NCBI GenBank assembly: GCA_003255025.1
Contig: QANY01005812.1
Coordinates: 1 to 64,000, forward strand
Source: Datisca glomerata
Taxonomy: Eukaryota > Streptophyta > Magnoliopsida > Cucurbitales > Datiscaceae
Direction: 5' to 3'
Length of the DNA stretch: 64,000 bases
The position numbers and the translations under genes were made by a program. The notes under the pieces were generated by a model. It did no database searches, was not told the DNA's origin, and was given only the letters and a program-made list of their open reading frames with translations. Positions 24,300 through 36,556 of this stretch are shown here, piece after piece (the first letter of the stretch is position 1; every line of letters starts with the position of its first letter).

Positions 24300-25314
24300 G
24301 TGACACTATAACTAACTTAAGCGACCACAACACTCCAAATTTTTATCTCAAACTTGTATTGGGTGTCAAAAGCCAGTTCGAGTGCATGTCATACCCAAAA
24401 GATCTTAGTTTAGCCAAGTTCATCTTGTTTTGGCCAAAACTAATCCCATTGGGTCCTTTTGACCATGTATACTAGAAATATCTAAAACGACAACAACACT
24501 CCAAATTCTTATCCTAGTTATGTATTGGGTACCAAAGGTTAGTTCGAGTGCATGCTATTCCCAAAACATCCATTTTTAGCCAAGTTCATCTAGTTTGGGC
24601 CTAAACACGTCCCATTGGTGTTTTTAACTCTGTTTGGCACTAAAATCACATTAAACAACTGCAACACTCCAAATTCTTATCCCAAACGTATATTGGGTGT
24701 CAAAAGTTAGTTCGAGTGCATGTCATGTCCAAAAGATCTAAGATTAGCCAACCTCAACTAGTTTTGGCACTAGAATCACCTAAAATGACAAAAACACTCC
24801 AAATTTCTTGTCTGAAACATGTATTGGGTGTCAAAGTTTGTTCAAGTACATACCACGCTGAAAACATCCAAGTTTAGCCACGTTCATCTAGTTTGGGCCT
24901 AAACACATCTCATTAGGTCTTTTTGACTCCATATGACACTAGAAGCACCTTAAACGATCACAACACTACAAATTATTATCCCAAATTTGTATTGGATGCC
25001 AAAGGTCAGTTCGAGTACATGTCATGCCCCAAAACATCCAAGTTTAGACAAGTTCACCTAGTTTGGGCCTAATCATGTCCCATTGTATCTTTTTGACTCC
25101 ATATGGCACTAGAATCACCTTTTTCAAAACGTGTATTGAGTGTCTAAAGTCAGTTCCAATGTATGTCATGCCCAAAAGATCCAAGTGTAGCCAAGCTCAT
25201 CTAGTTTGGGCCTAAATTAATACCATTGGGGTTTTTGACTCTGTATGGCACTAAAAGCACCTAAAACGAAAACAACACTTTAAATTATTTTCCCAAACGG
25301 GTATTGGGAATGGA
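24300..25314 (+). repeat. 169-bp satellite array
   Basis: About six forward monomers between truncated LINE-B and truncated LINE-C. A partial deletion inside the array lies near 25120. No other content is seen. Confidence 0.93.
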
Positions 25315-28297
25315 ATTCAACATCACCCACAAAAACACACAATCTAGCATGCTACCAGCTGGAAGATGGTTCCAAAGAACAATTTTTTCCGTAGTGGTGT
25401 TAGCTTGTGAAGGATAGCAAGCCAAAAGATAAAACTACACCTTGGAATGCTAATTTAAACTAGAGTAGTCTTGCCCATCGTACCATATCCTTTGGGCTGG
25501 CCATACTCTTATAATTATGAGAAGAGGCGAAGGATCCATTCGGACTGGGAGTGCAAATCCAAGAGTCAGGTCTAGCTACTTGAGGTATAGGGAGTTGGAT
25601 TTTTATGAGTTCTAAAGCTCCATTTTATTGGTTGTAGGCGAATGCCATTGTCCATTAAGAATAATTTCACTTATTTTAGAGCCAAGGCTCCATGCTCTAC
25701 CAGACAAAATTCTTTGCCCAAACTTTCGCTGAAAAGGACCTGAGGGGTGCCAAGAGTCAGTCAAGAGATTAATGTCCCTACCATTACCTATAGAAGCTTT
25801 GCAAAATGGTAGGAATTTACTTCTAAGCTTGAGAATCTTTCTCCAAACCCATGTTGAGTTAGACTTGGCACCAATTTTTCCATAGCAAATGCTTCGATAT
25901 CATGATTAAAAACCACATGTGCTCTCCCACTGCTACGTCATTTGCGAACACCAACTCCTTAGGTCCCTGACCTCCTTGAGCCATATCACAGCATATATCA
26001 ACGCAAGCTACCTAGGAACCAGTGTGCTTACCCTCCCCCATTCCACAACTAGTTTCTAAGAGTGTCTTGAACTTTTTTAAATACTTTCTTTGGCAGAATG
26101 AAAAGCCCTGCCCAGAATTGGAACATTTCCACTAACAATGATTTAAAGAGTTGCGACCTCCCTACATAACTAAGAAATTTGGAATCCCAAGACCTAATTC
26201 CCTTTGTAATCTTGTCAATAAGTGTGTGACAGTCAGTTTTGCATAATTTTGAGGTGATCGAGGGCATGCCTAAGTATCTCATTGGTAGTTGTCCTAGAGG
26301 AAAGCCCAATATAGATAGAATATCAACTATGTATTTCTCTTGGACTCCTGAAAGGAAGATTTGGATCTTTAGCTTGTTGTGTTGGAGACCTGAAAAGCAT
26401 TGAAAGAGCTCAAGGGTGTCCTTAATGGTTTGTAGTGACCCCTTAGTCCCTTTGCAGAATATAATTAAATCATCAGTAAAGAAAAAGTTTACAATCTTTA
26501 GCTTCTCACACCTCCAATGGTACTGAAACTCAGCGTGTGAAGCTGCAAATTGTAGTAAGCCAAAAAGGACCTCCATGATAATCACAAATAGGCAGCGGAG
26601 ATGGAGTCCCCTTGCCTAATATCTTTGGCCCCTCTGAAGTGGCCTTGAAGCTCTCCATTTATCTTAATAGAGTATGAAGGGGAGGAGATGCACTCCATTA
26701 TCCAAGAGATGAAAGGATCTGGGAAATTGAGGCATTGTAGAGTTATACCAATTAAGACCCAATCTACACTGTCATATGCTTTCTTCAATTCCACTTTTAA
26801 TGCACAGGTTAGCATTCCCAAAGATCTATGATATTTCCTAAAAGTTCTTGCGAAAGAAAGATATTGTCATCTATCCTTCTTTCTGGAATGAAAGCACTTT
26901 AATTCTTGAGATATGAGACTAGGGAGCAAGGGCTTCATTCGTTCAGTAAGGATCTTGGTTATGCATTTGTAAATAACATTACAACAGGAAATGGGTCTAA
27001 AGTCACCAACTGAAGTGGTATTTGGGACCTTAGGAATGAGGGAGATTGTTGTAGAATTTTCTTTTTTCAAGAGGTTCCCAGTCTGAAAGAATTCCAAAAT
27101 AGCCTGAGTCACATCACACCCTACAATATGCCAAGCTTTTTTGAAAAAACTAGCTGGGAACCCTTCAGGGCCTGGGGCTTCCTCACTTCCCATGCTACAG
27201 ATAGTGCTTTTGACCTCCTCAACAGTGATGGTTATATCAAAGTGTTGCCTTGTGAGACATCCGATTTGTTTGGGAGAGCTCTTTCCAATATGCTCCAATT
27301 GATATCTAGGGGTGGGTTAGGGGCTCCCAAAAGGTCAACATAGTATTGCAAGATGTGGTCCTTAACTTCCTTAGGGTCCAAAATGGTAGCTCCCTGGTGT
27401 GTCGAGTGTGTGATTCTTGACCTGATTCTTCTCGTTTTCATATTTCGAAAGAAGAAAGAAGAGTGTGTGATTCTTGACTGATTTTTGTGATTCTTGACCT
27501 ATTTAACTATTTCCCAAAATCCTTGTCTGTCCATCCAAAACTTAAAGAATTGGAAAGATATCTTAGTTTTGGTTTGATTTGAGTCCATTTGGATTACTAC
27601 GGGACTATGGTCAGAGATGCCAGGTGGTGGGAATTGGCACTGTACATTTCAGAAGGAATCAACCCAGTGAGTATTCCTTAGAGCTCTGTCCAGCTTACAC
27701 ATGGTGAAGGTACCATCTTGATGCTTATTAGACTAGGAGAATTGGCATCCAGAATAGGCAAGGTCTTCCACCTCAATGTTGTATATGCAATCATTAAACT
27801 CATTTGTACCCTCATTCCATCCTGCGACCCCTCCTATTTTCTCATTGGGATTCCTAATCACATTAAAGTCCCCCAAAATAAGCCAAGGTGACGATGAGAA
27901 AATAGTGTGTTGTGTTTCAAGGGAAGCCCAAAGGTCCCTCCTCTCACCTCTTTCATTAGAAGCATACACAAAGGTGTGACAAAACAGTCAGTGTTGGAAT
28001 CTAGAATGGAAACCTTACAAAATATTTCTTGGGCTGAGGAGCTAAGTACAGTAAGGTTGACAAGAGCTGAGTCCCAAGCAACCCAAATTCTACCACTTGA
28101 AGAAGATTCATAATTGGAATTACACTCCCACTTAGGGAATACATTGCTAGCAATACCACTGAAGTTACCATGCTTGACCTTAGTCCCGATAACTTAGCAC
28201 ACAGAGAGATTGAAGTCCCTACACAATTTCCTTACATCAACCTGTTTACGGGATCCATTGAGCCCTCTTATATTCCAAGTGGCTATATTAATCGCTG
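25315..28297 (-). pseudogene. LINE-C ORF2 remnant
   Basis: From the 5' side: an endonuclease start with ATWNIRGLNGS near 28280-28250, GDFNVI near 27870, and YSGCQF followed by a lost Trp near 27735. The RT has SEEAPGPEGFPASFFKKAWH and SLIPKVPNTTSVGDFRPISCCNV (27298-26867), LKKAYDSVDW (26821-26582), FTDDLIIFCKGT in place of FADD near 26480, and LPMRYLGMPSI. The zf-RVT region (25870-25315) is heavily degraded. The active-site FADD reads FTDD. Several frameshifts are present. Confidence 0.85.
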
Positions 28298-28299
28298 TG

Positions 28300-30235
28300 A
28301 GATAGGGGTCACCCCTTTTGTATTTTTCAATTTCCCACCCTTTTTTGCTGGGTGAGGAGTGAGGTTAATCTTGCTTTTCTTCTTCTTTTTACTCTTCTTC
28401 TTACCAGAGTTAGAAGAGGAGATAAGAGAAGGGATAAAGGAATGGGAGAGGCAAAATTCTGATAACCTAAGTCAGGTTCTTTCTCTTGATCAGATTGGAT
28501 AGTCTCAACCTGAAGTGGGGGTAATAATTTCTCCTTCCTTGAACAAGGGAATCACAGCAAGCTCATTTGGGAGAGAGTTTGTTATTGGGGTTAGAATTTC
28601 GCTTGGAATTGCTTCCTTCTTGATTTTTTAGGTCACCACAGTCCAAGGTTCCTCATCTGGGAGAATGGGTGGGTTAAGGGTGGTGGGGGAATCATGGATT
28701 GATCTACGGGTGGGGTGTCGGTCTGATAGGGAGAAGAGGGGGTGGGGTGATCACTTGGGATGGTAGGGGTGGCTGATCGGTTGGGGTGGTGGGGGTGGTG
28801 TAAATAGGTTTGGGGGAGGATGGGGGGTTGGTTCTTTTGGATTGGGTTTAGGTTTGTAATCACAATTATGGCAAAAAATGGCGCATTGTCAGCATCTTTT
28901 AGGAAGACATTCATGATCCACCTTAACCATAATTGGATCTCATCCTACAATACCCAAATCAACATTGTCATATGTCGGTGGTAAAAGGCTAAATGGAGCT
29001 TCCTCGACTACCATGGGTGATGTGTAGGTGAGGTACAAACATTTAAAGATTCACGAAGGTCAAAAGTACTTTCACCAAGGTTAAAAGTACGTTGCAAGGT
29101 TGGTGCGGGCAGATATGGTTGTCCTAATTCTGGAATCTACACCTGTGTACCTCGTTCAGCCTGGGCAGCGCTTCCCCATGCATTATTCATTCCTTTGTTA
29201 ACTCCTTTGATTTGTCCTTGCTTCATAATTTTTGCATGCATGTCGTGTGCTACATGCATGTCATTATCACACAATCTTACATTGTCTTTTTTTTCACTTT
29301 CACCTTGTCCTTTTGCTATTTTCTCACATGCAAGCTCACATGCACACTTATCACGGCAAGGAGGGCTTTGTGTGCTTTTGGCTTCACTTGGATTATTTAA
29401 AGAAGCATTTAAATAAGTAGTAACAGCATTAATTAAAGGAGAACCTTTTGAAGAGGACAAGGACAAAGTATGTTGTCCTTTCTCCATGCTTTGTGTGCTT
29501 GGTTTGCTTTTGGTCTTACTTGAGGGTACATTAGGGATATTACAGGCAGTTAAGGAGGAGGTACACACCTTAGTACTTTGTGAAGAGGAAAAGGACAAAG
29601 CATATTGTCCTTTTTCTGTTTTACCTTGTCATTTTTCACTTTTCTCGTCTTTTCTCCATAATTTGTGGTTGTGTGTCTAGCTCAGCCCTTCCCCATACAA
29701 TTTCCAAACGTTCAAGTGCAAGTACAGAAGCTAAGTTGTCACTCATTGATTGGCTAGGTTGGTTCTTCTAATTATCCATTGGACAAAGGTCACCACCCTT
29801 GCTCCTCTCTCCACGGCGAGCACCACCCTTGGCCAGTGGCCGTCGTGCTGCATTTTCAAGCTCCTTCATTAGAGTGAGAGGCACACCTTGGTCATCTTGG
29901 TTGGAAGAAGAGACCTCCAATGACCCTACATTCAGATTGTTAGTCTTAAAACATGAATTTAAGACATTTGTTACCACAAAGTTATCCTTTAGCTCGAGAA
30001 TGTCTGGAAGTGTGAGCTCCTCGAGTCGTTTAGCTTGTGATAAAACGCTCTTCATTTAATAAAGAAGGAATTTTCACTTCACCATTAAAGTCGTCCTTGG
30101 GTACCTTATCCAGGATAATACCATAACTAGAAGCTCCCAAAGAGGCATTATTAAGGTTGGAAGCTCCATTAATGCAAGCACCAAGAGCTTCTGAAATTTT
30201 CTCCAAGCTTAAAGCTTCCTCTAAACTCAACTAGA
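28300..30235 (-). pseudogene. LINE-C ORF1 remnant
   Basis: The minus-strand frames 30230-30030, 30055-29768, 29598-29137 and 28914-28633 are low-complexity, polar segments in the order expected for a plant L1 ORF1. The phrase RRPLAKGGARRGE near 29830-29780 parallels GSLAKGGARRRE in LINE-A ORF1 and RGVAKGGARRSL in LINE-B ORF1, which fixes the homology. A Pro/Ser/Thr-rich stretch (28914-28633) and a lysine-rich run near 28380 mirror the ORF1 C-terminus of LINE-A. Most of the DUF4283-like region appears to be missing. Confidence 0.7.
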
Positions 30236-30480
30236 ATCAACCTTGAGATGGCGGTTTAGTGAAATACTCATAATTATCTATTCTAGACCTTGAAGATGGA
30301 GGATCCTTTTTTTTTTTGTAAACAAATTGTATAAGCCAAAAGATACTTACACATGTACAAGGGGCATACCCGAGGAAATACAAAATTAGAACCTAATTAG
30401 AGGCTTAAGATCTGCACGTAAATTAAACTGGTAATATGTAAAGTACTGAAATTAGATATCCAGGCTTCATAAGACAACCA

Positions 30481-33400
30481 AGGTTTACAAAATGATTGGG
30501 TTAAGACCACATCTATCCACTAAACGTAGATTAATATCATTAGTGCCAAAACACTTCGAATCCCAAAGCCTTAATCTTTCTAATTGTGAGATAGCTTCAA
30601 TTAGGATCTTGGAATCTCTGATTTTTCCTTCAAAAATCCTTGCATTTCTTTCTCTCCATATATAATAGATGAAGGAAGTAAAAGCTAGCTTAACTAGGAC
30701 TCCTATGAGTGACTTTCCTTTTGCATTAGCTAGCATCCAATCTACAAATTGACCTCAATCCCTAACGTGGCAGTGTAGATCACATTTGTTCACAAGTATG
30801 ACCCATACTCTGGCTGAATAACAACAATTGACAAAAATATGCTCATATGTCTGCTAGTAGCCAACACAACACACACAATCAGAACAAAGCCCTGGTGTTT
30901 GGTCCCATAGTGCAACCCTATCTCTGGTGGAAAGTTTGTTTCTCAAAGCCAACCAAGAGATAAAGCTGCGCCTTAGGATGTGTTTAGAGAACCATATCAC
31001 CTTTGCCCACTTAACCGGTTGTCTTGTAGGGGACAATGCCTTATAGTTTAGATTTAGAGAGAAATCTCCATTCTGACTTGAACTCCATTTCCAAACATCT
31101 TGTCTTTGAGCTTGGGGAGGAGGAATTGGAACACTTCTAATCTCAAGAAGCTCAAAGGTGTTTGAAGTTGGCCAATGCCATTGATTATGTTGAATGACAA
31201 CACTCACCATATAGTCCATAGTCCAAGAAGTTCCTGACAAAAATCTTTGCCCAAATCTGGCCCAAAGGACACCTAGTGGATGCCAATTATCTGTAAGAAG
31301 CTTCACAGTAGTACCATCTCCAATAGTTATAGAGCAAAAGGGTAGAAACTTGCTCCTGAGCTTGAGAAGCTTTCTCCAAACCCAAGATGGGTTAGAAGGA
31401 ATGGAAACCAAGAAAATCGAACTTTTTTTGATTAGGTATGTTTAATACCAATCTTTCCAAAGTGATCTTTTAGAAGGGAGTAGCAAGCACCATAAGTGTT
31501 TGGCTATAGCAACTTCATTAGCTATAACCAGATCCCTAAGGCCCAACCCACCTTGTACCTTGTCAAAACACAGGTCTGCCCAAGCTACCTTGGCCCCAGA
31601 AGATTTAGTATCTTGGCCATTCCATAGAAAATTTCTTACAGAGCATTGGACTGTCTTCCCCACTTTTTTAGGGAGAATGAATAGACCACTCCAAAATTTG
31701 ACCATAGCCATAAGGACAGTCTTGATAAGTTGGAGTCTTCCTGCATAAGATAAATACTTTGATTCACAAGACCAGATTCTCATAGTCAGTCTGTCAACCA
31801 AACCTTGACAATATCATTCGGTAAGCTTGATTGTAATGAGTGGGACACCAATATATCTAACTGGAAGAGACCCTTCTGTAAAACCCAGTTCAGCATGAAT
31901 GATAGAAGACATCTCTGGCTCACCCCTGATAAGAACAGTTGACTCTTTGGAATATTTGGTTGAAGCCCTGATAGCTCTTGGAAAATGGCCAAAGCTTCCT
32001 TAAGCACATGCGCGCTGTTTTTGACTCCTTTACAGAACAAGAGTAGGTAATCAGCAAAGCAGAGATTGACTAAGTTAAGCTCTTTGCACCTCCAATGGAA
32101 CTGGAACTCTCAGCGTTTGGCTGCAAAGCTCAAGATCCCTGTCAAGACCTCCATGATGATGACGAAGATGTAAGGAGAGATTGGATCCCCTTGTCTAATT
32201 CCTTTAGCACCGCTAAAGTAACTATGCAGCTCACCATTTATATTCACAGAGTATGAGGGAGAAGAGAGGCACTCCATGACCCAAGAAATGAAAACATTTG
32301 AGAAGCCAAGGCATTGAAAAGCTTTACCTATTAGTAACCAGTTCACACTATCATAAGCTTTCTTAAGGTCCACCTTGAGAGCACACCTTGGTAAACCAAG
32401 TGATCTATGGTAGCTTCTAAGCAATTCTTGGGAGAGAAAAATATTGCCAGCCATTCTCCTTCCTAGGATAAAAGCACTTTGGTTCTGACATACGATGTTG
32501 GGTAATACAAGCTTGAGTCTTTCAGCAAGTATTTTTGTGATGCACTTGTAGACTACATTGCAGCAGGAGATATGTCTAAAGCCCTCAATACTAGTGGGAT
32601 TAGGGACCTTTGGTATTAAGGTGATTGCAGTTGAGTTATCCTCTTTTAGGAGGCTACCTATAGTAAAGAACTCAAAAACAGCTTTGGTTACATCCCCACC
32701 CACCACGTTCCATGCTTTCTTAAAGAACCCAGCTGAAAACCCATTTGGTCCAGGAGCTTTGCCACTTCCCATACTGAAAATAGCTTGCTTGACCTCATTT
32801 TCTTCACTGGGAAGAGCCAAAGGTACAGCCTGATCAGGTCCAAGCTTTCTTGGCAAAGCACAATCAATTATACTCCAATTGACTCTCATTTCTTCATTGG
32901 GTGTACCCAAGAGATTTTTGTAGTAATCCAATTATAATCCTGGATCTCCCCATGGGAGGTAAGTAGAGAGCCTTGGTTGTCCAGGTGTGTAATCCTGGTT
33001 TTGAATCTATTCTTTTTTCATGCTTTGAAAAAAGAAAGAAGTGTTCTGATCACCCAACTGAAGCCACTGTACTCTTGACTTCTGCCTGTAGAAGCTCTCT
33101 TCAGCATGTCTAAGCTCAAAGAATTTGGAGCATGCATCTTTCTCTTGAGCCTGTAACAATGCATTTAAAGGGTCATTTCCCAACAAGTTTTGAATTGACT
33201 CCATGTGTGCTTCAGCCAATTTAACTCTAGAAAGAAGATCATTGCAAAATCTTTGGTTGAACCTCCTCAGTTCACCTTTGAGTGCCTTAAGCTTCTTACA
33301 AAGCCTAAACATTGCTGTCCCTGAAATCTCAACCCCCCAAACTCTGTCCAAATGCTGCCAAAACCCTTCTTTTTTAAACCAAAACTCAAAAAAACTTGAA

Positions 33401-34136
33401 GCTTACTCTTGGTTTATAGGAGTCCTTCTCCATTTGTAAGACAGCTGAACTGTGATCAGAGATGCCAAGAGGAGCAAAGAGACACTTTGTGTCGGGGAAC
33501 GAGTCCATCCAGAATATTTGCCATGACTCTATCCAACTTATACATAATAAAGGTTCTATCATGATGCTTGTTTGACCATGTGAATTGACAACCTGAGTAT
33601 GCAAGGTCCTCAACCTCAATAATGAAAGTGCATTTGTTGTAGTCAAAGATGCGTTCATCCCATCCCTTAGCTACTCCTGATTTCTCACTAGGGGAGGTAA
33701 TAACAATGAAATCTTCGGTGATAAACCATGGGGCATGAGAAGTGAGTGAGTGGTGGGAGCACAAGGATTCCCAAAGCTTCTTCCTGATCACTTTAGAATT
33801 TGAAGCATATATGAATGTGATATAACATACAACATTAGAATGCTTAATAGTAAGCTTACAAAATAAAACTTGGTCAGTAGTACCCAAAACTATTACATCA
33901 AGTACTTTTGGGTCTCAAGCAACCTAAATTCTACCCCCTGTAGCAAAATTGTAGTTTGCTACCACCTCCCAATTAGGAAAAATGGCCTTAGCAAGATTAG
34001 TGAATTTAAAGTTTTTCACTTTAGTTTCAAGTAAAGAACAAAGAGAAAGATTGAAATTCTTACAAAACATCCTCATAGCAACTCGTTTTAAGGAGTCATT
34101 GAGCCCCCTAATGTTCCAAGTAGCAAGATTAAACAT
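30481..34136 (-). pseudogene. LINE-D ORF2, broken
   Basis: The ORF2 ATG is at 34136 (MFNLATWNIRGLNDS). Endonuclease motifs TWNIRG, LLETK and SDHS are kept; GDFN reads EDFI near 33710. The RT has SGKAPGPNGFSAGFFKKAWN, LIPKVPNPTSIEGFRHISCCN, LKKAYDSVNW and GIRQGDPISPYIF (32931-32110). The FADD site reads FADY near 32050, a lost catalytic aspartate. zf-RVT and the C-terminus (31411-30481) are readable in pieces. Breaks lie near 33925, 33390, 33005, 32935, 32110, 31800, 31440 and 30750. Confidence 0.88.
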
Positions 34137-34952
34137 GAATGTGTAAGTTGTGGGTTTCCCCACTAGCTGCAACTCCTTTATCTCTACCCTTTGCAGGGTG
34201 TGGTGTGCCATTGACCTTCTTCTTCTTCTTCTTCTTCTTCTTTCTCCTTTTGCTCGAGCTAGGAGTTTAGAGAAGGAGAAGGGGTGGAAAGCTCTTGGTT
34301 CTTGCTCACGACAGCAAGATTATCCACTTCTTCCTCAGTTGAGTGCTCAATAGGTTCCACCCTTAGTGGGGAAGCTTCAACTATGTCTTGGTCTAGCACT
34401 AAGGCCAATTCAAGTCCCATTTCTGAGTTGAATTTCTTCCTTGATCTCTTGGATTTAATCTAAATCCAGCCACTGTCATCATCCAAATGGGTTGAGGGAG
34501 GTGTGTTTGGGAGAAGTGAGGGAGAAATGGGGGATTGTTTAGGGGTGGAATTTGTGGGGGATGAGGGAGAGGAGTGATTTGGGGAGTTTGAGGTGGAGCT
34601 AGGGTTGGATTGTGGTAGAGATGGGGCTGTAGCTTGAGGATTAGGAGAATGTGTTTTAGCTTGTTGGATGAAATCACAATCATGACCAAAGATATCACAC
34701 TTCTTTGGTAGGCCCTCATACTCTACAAAAACATCAATTGGATCCCATCCTTCAATACCAAGATCAATATCAAGATGCTTAAGGATTCTTGACTTGGTTG
34801 AAATCTCAAGACAGATTCTAGCGAAGTCTCTTTTCACTCCTTTTGCAGTCAAGTGATCCGGGTATTGGGGTTTACCCACTGCATTAGCAATGTAGCTTAG
34901 AGCTTCAGAGGTTCTCAACTCAGGGGAACATTCCAAAGTTTCACCTAAATGG
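34129..34952 (-). pseudogene. LINE-D ORF1 C-terminal fragment
   Basis: The readable part runs from the nucleic-acid-binding region (SEALSYIANAVGKP, DFARICLEISTKSRI) through the Pro/Ser-rich segment to the lysine-rich end encoded by a CTT-type run at about 34217-34243. The zinc knuckle is damaged: nine bases present in LINE-A are missing near 34702, removing a Cys-containing triplet of residues. The N-terminal half and any minisatellite are gone. Confidence 0.8.
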
Positions 34953-35036
34953 GTTTTCACCCGTGTCATTGTACCGCCAATTCCTTGTAATGGATCTTGC
35001 GAGTGTTTTGAAACAGCACCTCGATCTCCATCACTA
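34953..35036 (-). mobile_element. LTR scrap with a G-x-M-T-R coding motif
   Basis: About 84 bp that read on the minus strand as a polyprotein tail with QDPLQGIGGTMTRVKT. This resembles the LTR-encoded tail of the solo LTR at 16435 (AQDPLSLPGGPITRLR). It is neither satellite nor LINE and is probably the U3 start of a fourth gypsy LTR family. It is too short for a firm call. Confidence 0.5.
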
Positions 35037-35573
35037 GTTCCATACGATGTCAAAAAGACCCAATGGAACATGTTTAGGCCCAAACTAGACAAACTTGGCT
35101 AAACTAGGATCTTTTGGGGGAACATTCCAAAGAATTTGACACCCAATACATGACTTTGGATAAGCATGTACTTGACCTGACTTTTGACACCCAATACACA
35201 CTTTGGATAAGCATTTGGAATGTTGTAGTCTTTTGAGCTGCTTCTAGTACAAAACGGAGTCAAACAGACCCAGTGGGACATGTTTAGGACAAAACTAGAT
35301 GAACTGGGCTAAACTTGGATCTTTTGGGTATGGCTTGTTCTTGAACTGACTTTTGACACCCAATACAATTTTATGATTGGAATTTGGAGTGTTGTGATCG
35401 TTTTAGTTGCCTCTAGTGCCTTACGGAGTCCAAAAGATCCAATGGGATGTGTTTATGCCCGAACTAGACAAACTTGGTTAAACGTGGATCTTTTGGGCAT
35501 GACATGTACTCGAACTGAGCTTTGGCACCCAATACACATTTAGGATAATAATTTGGAGTGTTGTGGTCCTTTA
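35037..35573 (-). repeat. 169-bp satellite array, inverted block
   Basis: About three monomers in reverse complement, with one partial monomer near 35110-35170. It lies between the LTR scrap and gypsy fragment G3. It is the second inverted satellite block of the window. Confidence 0.9.
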
Positions 35574-36555
35574 CGAAGTTTTGTATGATGTAGTGCCAAT
35601 GCAAGCAAGTCATCCTCTCTTGGGGAGGCCATGAAAATGTTATCGAAAAGCCACTCATGATGGTTAAAAAAATAGATATACTTTTGTAATGGATAAGAAA
35701 CCCATTACTCTTGTACCCCTCACCCTAAAACAAGTTCAAGAAGATCAATTGAAGTTGAAAAGAGAGATTGAGAATGAAAAAAAGAGAGAGAGTCAGCAAA
35801 ATCAAGAGAGTGGGAGTTCAAAAAATTGAGTGTTTGAACAAAAGAAAAGAGTGAAAACTAGAGAGTTGGGTGAGAGGAGTGAGAAAAATCAAGAGAGAAG
35901 AAAAGAGAGTTTTGATGCAAGAGAAAGTGAGATTAAGAGAGCTTTGAGTTCCAACCGGCCTTTGCTTGTACTTTTGTACAAAGAGGCTTGTTTTTCGACT
36001 AACGAACTTAACCACTATTTGCCTAGTATTTTTGTATCTCTTTTGCAACACTTCGAAGAAGTGTTTCCCGAGGAGAGGCCAAAAGGGCAACCACCAATTA
36101 GGGGAATCGAGCACAAAATTCACTTTTTGCCTGGAGGTCACATCCAAAACAAACCTTCTCATAGAAGATATCTGGATGAGACAAAGGAGTTGGAAAGACA
36201 AGCGAGCAAGCTCATGGAAAAGGGGTGTATGCCCATGGAAGCATGGACCTTAGTGTGGTTCTCGTATTTCTTGTGACTAAGAAGGAATGGACATGGACGA
36301 TGTGCATTGATGGCCGAGCCATAAAGAACATCACTGTAAAGTATCACCATCTCATTCCTAGATTAGTTGGTTTGCTTGATGAATTGCATGATTCTTGTTT
36401 GTTTACTAAAATTTATCTTAAAAGTGGATATCCTCAACTTAGCATGAAAGAGGGATATGAATGGAAAAAAAACACTTAAAAGTAAACATGAATTGAATGA
36501 CTGGTTAGTAATGATATATGATTTAACTAGTTCACCTAGTACATTCATGAGGTTG
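35574..36555 (+). pseudogene. G3 protease end and reverse transcriptase remnant
   Basis: The frame 35830-36276 encodes a charged linker followed by RPLLVLLYKEACFS, LPSIFVSLLQHFEEVFPEE and LERQASKLMEKG, the start of a gypsy RT. After a shift it continues near 36280 with TWTMCIDGRAIKNITVKYHHLIPRL and SCLFTKIYLKSGYPQ. The Asp of the [16 protein letters not shown] motif has become Tyr, which removes a catalytic residue. The frame ends in stops before the LINE insertion. Confidence 0.85.
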
Positions 36556-36556
36556 G

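Larger units (their letters stand above)
25315..30304 (-). mobile_element. LINE-C: L1-type LINE, 3' truncated
   Basis: A minus-strand L1 of the same family as LINE-G. The ORF1 remnant covers about 30235-28300 and the ORF2 remnant about 28297-25315. The 3' end is cut inside the zf-RVT coding region at about 25315, where satellite begins. The 5' side abuts the poly(A) tail of LINE-D at 30305. The linker between endonuclease and RT is deleted and replaced near 27409-27500 by a short repeated filler. Confidence 0.88.
30305..34952 (-). mobile_element. LINE-D: L1-type LINE, 5' truncated in ORF1
   Basis: Same family as LINE-A and LINE-E. The poly(A) tail is the T run at 30307-30318, and the 3' UTR hairpin is GGGGCATACCCG (30361-30372, last base mutated). 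Homology to LINE-A ORF1 stops at 34952, after the stretch encoding KLWNVPLEL; beyond it is an unrelated LTR scrap. No target-site duplication is evident. The left side abuts the 5' part of LINE-C, so LINE-D either inserted there or was brought there by rearrangement. Confidence 0.9.
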
